From: CBDCCV01 sp965215025
GTDB taxonomy: Bacteria > Bacteroidota > Rhodothermia > Rhodothermales > Salinibacteraceae
DNA length: 64,000 nt
NCBI GenBank assembly: GCA_965215025.1
Contig: CBDCCV010000002.1
Span: 1,860,001-1,924,000 of the forward strand
Reading direction: 5' to 3'
This document shows positions 58,851-64,000 of the stretch, piece after piece; within the stretch, counting starts at the first letter, position 1, and each line of letters begins with the position of its first letter. The notes under the pieces were generated by a model that saw only the letters and a list, made by a program, of their open reading frames with translations, did not search any database and was not told the origin of the DNA. A program made the translations under genes and the position numbers.

Positions 58851-58923
58851 CGCAGTGCCAGACGCACCCTCTTGAAGTTTGCCGGCGCGTTCCTCCCACA
58901 CCCCAAACTCCCACACGCAAACG

Positions 58924-61011
58924 ATGTCCAACCCGACCGCCGACGCCCGCCTCGCCAACGCCGCGCCCTTCAGCATGGCGAACAGCGAGGTCGTCGTGGC
59001 CAGCTCGGTGGTGTTCATCCTGCTGGTGATGGTCGTGCCGCTGCCCAGCTTCATGCTGGACATGCTCCTGGCCACCAACATCGCCATCAGCCTCGGCGTG
59101 CTGCTGACGGCCTTTTACGCCGAGCGGCCGCTCGAATTCGCCATCTTTCCGGGGCTGCTCCTCATCACCACGCTCTTCCGGCTCTCGCTCAACGTGGCCT
59201 CCACGCGCCTGATTTTAGGCCAGGCCGAGGCGGGCGCGCTCATCACGGCCTTCGGGCAGTTCGTCGTGGCGGGCAACTACGTGGTGGGGACGATCATCTT
59301 CCTGGTGCTCGTCATCATCAACTTCGTGGTCATCACCAAAGGCTCGGGCCGCATCGCCGAGGTGGCCGCGCGCTTCACGCTCGACGCGCTCCCTGGCAAG
59401 CAGATGGCCATCGACGCCGACCTCAACGCCGGCCTCATCGACGAGGCTCAGGCGCGCCGCCGCCGCGAGGAGGTCACCGGCGAGGCCGACTTCTACGGCG
59501 CCATGGACGGCGCCTCGAAGTTCGTCCGCGGCGACGCCATCGCCGGGCTGATCATCACGGGCATCAACATCGTGGGCGGCCTCGTCATCGGCGTGATGCA
59601 GCACGGGATGCCGGCGGCGGAGGCGGCCGGGACGTTCACGCTCCTCTCCATCGGCGACGGCCTCGTCTCGCAGATCCCGGCGCTCCTCATCTCGACGGCA
59701 GCGGGCATCATCGTCTCGCGCGCCTCGGGCGAGGGCAACCTCGCCAGCGACGTGCAGGGGCAGCTTTTCTCGAAGCCGCATCCCATCCTCATCACGGGCG
59801 CTTTTCTGGGACTGCTCGGCCTCATCCCCGGCCTGCCGCTCATCCCGTTCTGGCTCCTGGCCGGCGGGATGGTGCTCCTCGGCCGCAGCCGCATCCAGGC
59901 GCAGGAAGAGGAGCGCGAAGAGGCCGTCCGCCGCCTCGAAGCCGCCGAGGAGGACGAGCAGCCCAAGCAAAACCCCGCCGACCTCCTCCTCGTCGATCCG
60001 CTGGAACTGGAGGTCGGCTACGCGCTCATCTCGCTGGTGGACCCCGGCCAGAAGGGCGATCTCCTGGAGCGCGTCAAGATGCTCCGGAAGCAGCTCGCCA
60101 TCGAGATGGGCATCGTGATCCCGCCCGTGCGCATCCGCGACAACACGGGCATCGGCTCGAACCAGTACGTCATCAAGCTGCGCGGCAACCCCATCGGCGC
60201 GGGCGAGGTCATGCCCGGCTACCAGCTCGCGCTCCTGCCCGAAGACGCCGAGGAGATCCCCAGCGGCATCCGCGTCGAGGACCCCACCTTCGGCCTGCCG
60301 GCGGTTTGGGTGGCCGAGCGCAACCTCCCCGAAGCCGAGCGCATGGGCCTGACGGTCGTGGAGGCGCCCGCCGTCATCACCACGCACCTCTTGGAGGAAC
60401 TCCGCAAGAACGCCCACCGCCTCCTCGACCGCCAGGAGGTGAAGAAGCTCGTGGACAAGGTGAAGGAAAGCGCGCCGGCGCTCGTGGAAGAACTCGTGCC
60501 CAACCTCCTGCCGCTGGGCGGGATTCAGAAGGTCCTGAAGCGCCTCCTGCGCGAGCGCATCCCCATCCGCGACCTCGTCACCATCCTCGAGGCGCTGGCC
60601 GACTACGCGCCGCAGACGAAAAACATCGACGTCTTGACCGAATACTGCCGCGCCGCCCTCGCCCCGACGATCACGCGCGAGTTCGCCGGCGAGGACGACG
60701 GCGTCCACGCCTTCGTCCTCGATCCCACGCTGGAACAGCACTTGCTCCAACAAGCAGAGAACGGCACGCTTAACCCGGACACGCTGGGCTTCGATGCCCA
60801 GCGCGCCGAACGCTTCGCGCAAGAGGCCGACCGCCTCGCCAAGCGCCTCATCGGCCTGGGCCGCGAGCCGGTGCTCTTGACCTCGCCCGTGCTGCGCGCC
60901 GCCCTGAGCGGCTTCCTCAGCCCCGTGCTTTCCGACATCGCCGTGCTCTCCTACAACGACCTCGTCCCCGAGGCCAACATCGAGATCGCCGATCAGCTCA
61001 CGTTGACGTGA
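58924..61011 (+). CDS. flhA: Flagellar biosynthesis protein FlhA
   Basis: 695 residues, the usual FlhA length: about eight membrane helices in the first 330 residues, then the large cytoplasmic ring domain. Signatures: PGLLLITTLFRLSLNVASTR, the FHIPEP-region SKFVRGDAIAGLIITGINIV, and VPPVRIRDN-like IPPVRIRDNTGIGSNQYVIK. It forms the nine-fold export platform that docks chaperone-substrate pairs. Upstream in-frame codons are translated repeat (SHTPNSHTQT) and rejected. Confidence 0.97.
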   Translation: MSNPTADARLANAAPFSMANSEVVVASSVVFILLVMVVPLPSFMLDMLLATNIAISLGVLLTAFYAERPLEFAIFPGLLLITTLFRLSLNVASTRLILGQAEAGALITAFGQFVVAGNYVVGTIIFLVLVIINFVVITKGSGRIAEVAARFTLDALPGKQMAIDADLNAGLIDEAQARRRREEVTGEADFYGAMDGASKFVRGDAIAGLIITGINIVGGLVIGVMQHGMPAAEAAGTFTLLSIGDGLVSQIPALLISTAAGIIVSRASGEGNLASDVQGQLFSKPHPILITGAFLGLLGLIPGLPLIPFWLLAGGMVLLGRSRIQAQEEEREEAVRRLEAAEEDEQPKQNPADLLLVDPLELEVGYALISLVDPGQKGDLLERVKMLRKQLAIEMGIVIPPVRIRDNTGIGSNQYVIKLRGNPIGAGEVMPGYQLALLPEDAEEIPSGIRVEDPTFGLPAVWVAERNLPEAERMGLTVVEAPAVITTHLLEELRKNAHRLLDRQEVKKLVDKVKESAPALVEELVPNLLPLGGIQKVLKRLLRERIPIRDLVTILEALADYAPQTKNIDVLTEYCRAALAPTITREFAGEDDGVHAFVLDPTLEQHLLQQAENGTLNPDTLGFDAQRAERFAQEADRLAKRLIGLGREPVLLTSPVLRAALSGFLSPVLSDIAVLSYNDLVPEANIEIADQLTLT

Positions 61012-61073
61012 CCGGCACCAAACCGCCGCTTAGAACGCGCACGGCCCGCTTTTTCTGACCTTACACTTCTGCC

Positions 61074-62447
61074 ATGAACATCCAAACGCTGACCGGATCG
61101 AGCATCGGGGAGGCCCTGGCCGAGGCGCGCCACCGCCTGGGCGACGACATCGTGCTCGTCGAGTCCACCGCCGCTACGGGTGATGCGCCGGCCCGCATCC
61201 GCGTAGCCGTGGACGAGGCGCCGCCCGCGCCCGCGCCGGCTCGCAAGCAGCAAAGCGCCGGGACCGGATTCGGCTACGGGCCGCCTTCGCGCTTCCATCC
61301 GGCCACGGCCCACGCCGCCGCTAAAAAGGAAGAAGCTGCCGTGCTCGCCGGCGAAACCTTTTCCGCTCGCGGCGGCGCGCAGGCCGGCGCCGGCTTCGCC
61401 TCCACGCTCGCCGAGATCCGCCAGATGCAGACCACTCTCGACGCGGCGGCGCACGAGCGCGGCGCCACCTCTGAGGAGCCGTACCGGCGGCGCGGCGGGC
61501 GCGGGCGCCTCTTCCCCGCCGGCGGCGGCCCCGGCGACGCGCCGCCCCCAGCCACGACGACCGAGCGCGAGGCGTTGCTCGAAGCGCAGCTCAAACTCCT
61601 CAACGACCGCCTCGACGGCATGGAGCGCCGCTTCGGTGGGGCCATGATCGGCTCGGCGCAGCGCTGGGCGGCGCACCCGCTTTTCTCCAAGCTGCTGGAG
61701 CGCGGGATGCGGCCCGGCACCGCCCGCAAGCTTTTCGACGACGTGGCCGAGCAGAGCCACGACCCGAAGGGCGACACCGAGGCGCTGCAATGGGCGCTGG
61801 CGCAGGCGCTGCGCCGCCGCCTCGGTGCAGCCGCGCCGAAGCGCCACGCCGGCGCGCTGCTCGCCATCGGCCCGAGCGGCGCGGGCAAGACCTCGCTGCT
61901 TTTGAAGCTGGCCGGCCACGCCAACTTCTTCGCCCGGCACCAGCCCGCCGTGATCGCCATCGCGCCGGAGGAAGGCGACCGCCTCCCCTACCAGCCGCCG
62001 ACGGAGCTGTACCGCCGCTTCGGCCTGCCCGTGCAGTGCGTCGAGACCGAGGAGGAGATGACGCGCGCCCTGGAGCGTGTAGACGGCTTCGGCCAGGTCC
62101 TGATCGACACGCCGCCGCTGCCGCTCCGCAAGGACGCCGCCCGAAAGGTGCTCCTGCGCGTCCGGCGCCTCACGCGCCCCGTGGTGCCGCTCCAGGTCCA
62201 CCTGACGATCAACGCCACGCGCGCCCTCGACGGCCTCGGCGCCGGCTTCTTCAACAAGCTGCCGCTGCGCCCGGACGCCGTCGCCCTCACGCACCTGGAC
62301 GAGACGCCCGGCTGGGGCCGCGTCGCCGAGTGGCTCTTGCAGATGCGGCAGCCCGTGCAGTTCGTCTCCGCCGGCCCGGCCGTGCCCGACGGCGTGCAGG
62401 CCTTCTCGCCGTCCGAGTTCGTGCAAGAGATCATGGGCCTTTCTTGA
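61074..62447 (+). CDS. flhF: SRP-type GTPase-like flagellar protein FlhF (degenerate motifs)
   Basis: 457 residues: B domain (1-160, partly disordered), N domain (165-255), G domain (256-457). G1 is intact (GPSGAGKT, 266-273). The other motifs depart from the family: the DTYRIGA-like element reads EEGDRLPY (299-306), G3 is DTPP (345-348) instead of DTAG, and G4 is THLD (406-409) instead of TKLD. FlhF normally marks the pole where the flagellum is built, in its GTP-bound dimer. Here GTP hydrolysis is probably weak or lost. It lies between flhA and flhG, as usual. Confidence 0.9.
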   Translation: MNIQTLTGSSIGEALAEARHRLGDDIVLVESTAATGDAPARIRVAVDEAPPAPAPARKQQSAGTGFGYGPPSRFHPATAHAAAKKEEAAVLAGETFSARGGAQAGAGFASTLAEIRQMQTTLDAAAHERGATSEEPYRRRGGRGRLFPAGGGPGDAPPPATTTEREALLEAQLKLLNDRLDGMERRFGGAMIGSAQRWAAHPLFSKLLERGMRPGTARKLFDDVAEQSHDPKGDTEALQWALAQALRRRLGAAAPKRHAGALLAIGPSGAGKTSLLLKLAGHANFFARHQPAVIAIAPEEGDRLPYQPPTELYRRFGLPVQCVETEEEMTRALERVDGFGQVLIDTPPLPLRKDAARKVLLRVRRLTRPVVPLQVHLTINATRALDGLGAGFFNKLPLRPDAVALTHLDETPGWGRVAEWLLQMRQPVQFVSAGPAVPDGVQAFSPSEFVQEIMGLS

Positions 62448-62487
62448 CGGTAGCGCGCTCCCCCCTCCCTCCATCGCCTCCTTTTCT

Positions 62488-63255
62488 ATGAAACGCGACT
62501 CCACCATCCTGGCGCTCACCAGTGGCAAGGGCGGCGTGGGCAAGAGCGTCGTGGCGACGAACCTGGCCGAGACGCTCGCCGCTGAGGGCCAGCGCGTCGC
62601 GCTCATCGACGCCGACCTCGGGCAGAGCGCCTGCCCGGTGCTCTTGAACGAGGCACCCGCCGCCACCGTACTGGACGTGGTCCACGGCGCGTGCCGCCCC
62701 GAGGACGCGCTCTACGAGACGACCGCCGGCGTCACGCTCGTGCAGGCCGTCGCCGAGCCGGGCGCCGCCGAGGGGCACGAGGCCGCTCTCTATGCCGCCC
62801 TCGACGACCTCCTCGACCGCCTGCGCCGCACGCACACCTACCTCCTCATCGACGCTCCCGCCGGCACGGACGGCCCCGTCCGCTGGGCGCTCGACCGCGC
62901 CGACCTCGGCGTGCTCGTCCTCGTGGGCGAGCCGACGGCCGTCGCCGACGCCTACCGCCTGGCGAAGCTCGTCTGGCAGAAAGACCCGCGCTACCCGCTC
63001 GGCGCCGTCGTCAACTTCGCCGACGACGCGGCCGATGCCGAGAGCGTGGCCGAGCGCTTCGGCGCTATCACGGACCGCTTTACCGGGCAGAAGCCGGGGT
63101 TTCTGGGCTGGGTGCCTTTCGCCGCCGCCGTCCGCCAGTCCGTGCGCGACCAGGTGCCCGCCGTGCGCGCCGGCGGCTCCGTCCGCGAGGCCTTCGCCGC
63201 CATCGCTCGCCGCACCGTGGAGGGCCGCCGGGACGCCCTCGTCCCCATCGGCTAA
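62488..63255 (+). CDS. flhG: MinD-like ATPase FlhG (FleN/YlxH type)
   Basis: 255 residues. Deviant Walker A KGGVGKS (14-20) in TILALTSGKGGVGKSVVATN, VALIDADLGQSA, and IDAPAGTDGPVRWALDRAD are typical of flagellar-number ATPases of the ParA/MinD group. FlhG restricts flagellar number and in other bacteria stimulates FlhF GTPase through an N-terminal DQAxxLR helix. That helix is missing here: only about ten residues precede the ATPase core. The C-terminus (RRTVEGRRDALVPIG) has no obvious MinD-type membrane helix. Confidence 0.92.
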   Translation: MKRDSTILALTSGKGGVGKSVVATNLAETLAAEGQRVALIDADLGQSACPVLLNEAPAATVLDVVHGACRPEDALYETTAGVTLVQAVAEPGAAEGHEAALYAALDDLLDRLRRTHTYLLIDAPAGTDGPVRWALDRADLGVLVLVGEPTAVADAYRLAKLVWQKDPRYPLGAVVNFADDAADAESVAERFGAITDRFTGQKPGFLGWVPFAAAVRQSVRDQVPAVRAGGSVREAFAAIARRTVEGRRDALVPIG

Positions 63256-63339
63256 CTCTAAGGCACGGGGGAACGCGCGATCTGTGTTTTCCCCCTCTCA
63301 CACGCACTCTTTCCGCTCCAGTAGTTTCTCCGTCTTCCC

Positions 63340-63639
63340 ATGCCTGCCTCTAACCATCCTGCGTACGCCCTCGCCTCGAACCTCGGCGGCCTGACCGGGC
63401 TGCTCGTGCTGCTCAACCAGATATGGGGCGTCGCTCCCGTCGAACGCACGCTCGTGACCGCTTTCGGCGCGGGCCTGGCCGTTTACCTCGTGCTCGCTTT
63501 TGGCTACGTCGGCGTGCGCTACATCGCTGCCCTGGCGCCGCCGCAGGAGGCGGAGGACGCCGCCTCCGACGAGGCGCCCGATGCGCTGCCGGACGCCGAG
63601 GAAGGCACAGCGTCCGAGCCGGCCTACGCTTCTTCTTGA
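63340..63639 (+). CDS. Small two-helix membrane protein of unknown function
   Basis: 99 residues; family not recognised. Two hydrophobic helices (LGGLTGLLVLLNQIWGV and VTAFGAGLAVYLVLAFGYVG), followed by a strongly acidic tail (EAEDAASDEAPDALPDAEEG) that probably faces the cytoplasm. No enzymatic motif. It stands between flhG (84 bases upstream) and fliA (49 bases downstream), where other genomes may carry flhG-fliA directly or small unnamed genes. A role in flagellar regulation or anchoring is inferred from position only. Confidence 0.65.
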   Translation: MPASNHPAYALASNLGGLTGLLVLLNQIWGVAPVERTLVTAFGAGLAVYLVLAFGYVGVRYIAALAPPQEAEDAASDEAPDALPDAEEGTASEPAYASS

Positions 63640-63688
63640 CCGGCAGCCGCCTTCTGCCCCTTTCTGATCCCCTCTGTCGCGCTCTGTT

Positions 63689-64000
63689 ATGGCCCACGAC
63701 CTTCAGCATCTGGTTGAGCAGTACCTCGCCGATCCCACGCCGGCCCGCCGCGAGGCTGCCGTGCTGGCCGCCGTGCCGCTCGTGCGCTCGCTCATCGGCA
63801 AGATCAGCGTCCCGGATCACCCGCTGGCCGCGTTCGAGGACCTGGAGAACGCCGGACTGGTCGGCCTGATGCAAGCGCTCGACAGCTACGATTCCGAAAA
63901 GGCGCGCTTCAGCACGCACGCCTACCGCCGCGTTCAGGGCGCGCTGATCGACTACCTGCGCTCCATCGACGTGCTCTCGCGCGGGAAGCGCAAAAAGCTC
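63689..64000 (+). CDS. fliA: Flagellar sigma factor FliA (sigma-28), 5' part
   Basis: The first 104 codons; the gene runs off the window. Sigma region 2 is recognisable: DLENAGLVGLMQALDSYDSE, KARFSTHAYRRVQGALIDYL and RSIDVLSRGKRKKL match the FliA/WhiG pattern (DLxxxGxxGLxxAxxxxD, FxTxAxxRxxGAxxDxLR). It should recognise the TTTAAG-N14-GCCGATAA promoters in this window and be held by FlgM (32766). Regions 3 and 4, which bind the -35, are outside the window. Confidence 0.93.
   Translation, partial: MAHDLQHLVEQYLADPTPARREAAVLAAVPLVRSLIGKISVPDHPLAAFEDLENAGLVGLMQALDSYDSEKARFSTHAYRRVQGALIDYLRSIDVLSRGKRKKL

Noticed and set aside
1..64000. Insertion sequences, prophage genes, toxin-antitoxin or defence systems
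   Set aside because: No transposase, integrase, capsid, nuclease-helicase or antitoxin-like protein was recognised; only small palindromic elements suggest past mobility.

Overview
The window is a nearly complete flagellar and chemotaxis locus from a G+C-rich, diderm, motile bacterium. Periplasmic and outer-membrane ring genes (flgA, flgH, flgI) imply two membranes. Almost no start codon has a Shine-Dalgarno sequence in front of it, the usual state in Bacteroidota and relatives. With the very high G+C this makes a Rhodothermia-like (Rhodothermota/Bacteroidota) organism my best guess, but no gene here proves the lineage.

Layout. 1-4400: housekeeping genes (dacB/PBP4, an isolated mreD, and a dapB-dapA lysine/peptidoglycan pair). 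4530-4694: a tRNA-Ala(GGC) with its own consensus-like promoter and terminator. 4714-13320 (minus strand): chemotaxis operon cheA-cheW-mcp-cheB-cheR, with a six-PAS soluble receptor. 13937-26112 (plus): HDOD gene, flgF, flgG, flgA, flgH, flgI, flgJ, flgN, flgK, flgL, a second HDOD gene, and a TPR-methyltransferase-sulfotransferase fusion. 26340-29732: two flagellins and a convergent TPR-containing glycosyltransferase. 30213-33161: fliS, fliD, a FliT-like chaperone, flgM. 33263-35572 (minus): sensor kinase and sigma-54-dependent regulator (FlrB/FlrC type). 35992-48750 (plus): flgB, flgC, an unknown gene, fliE-F-G-H-I-J, a MotE-like gene, fliK, flgD, a flagellar-operon protein, flgE. 49053-63689 (plus): cheY, cheZ, motA, motB, fliL-M-N-O-P-Q-R, flhB, flhA, flhF, flhG, a small membrane protein, and the start of fliA, cut by the window edge.

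Regulation. The sequence supports a three-tier cascade. A sigma-54 activator with its kinase lies in the middle of the locus, and candidate -24/-12 elements precede flgF, flgB, fliJ, flhB and flhA. A very uniform late promoter (TTTAAG, 14 bases, GCCGATAA/C) precedes cheA, the first HDOD gene, fliC1, fliS-fliD, flgM and cheY. The matching sigma factor (fliA) and anti-sigma factor (flgM) are both present.

The most unusual points are: a winged-helix-like insert in CheA; FlhF with degenerate GTPase motifs next to an FlhG lacking the FlhF-activating helix; a CheZ whose last residues copy the CheY-binding motif of FliM; a putative flagellin-modification pair flanking two gene-converted flagellins; and several families of palindromic repeats in the gaps between flagellar genes. 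No insertion sequence, CRISPR array or phage gene was seen.
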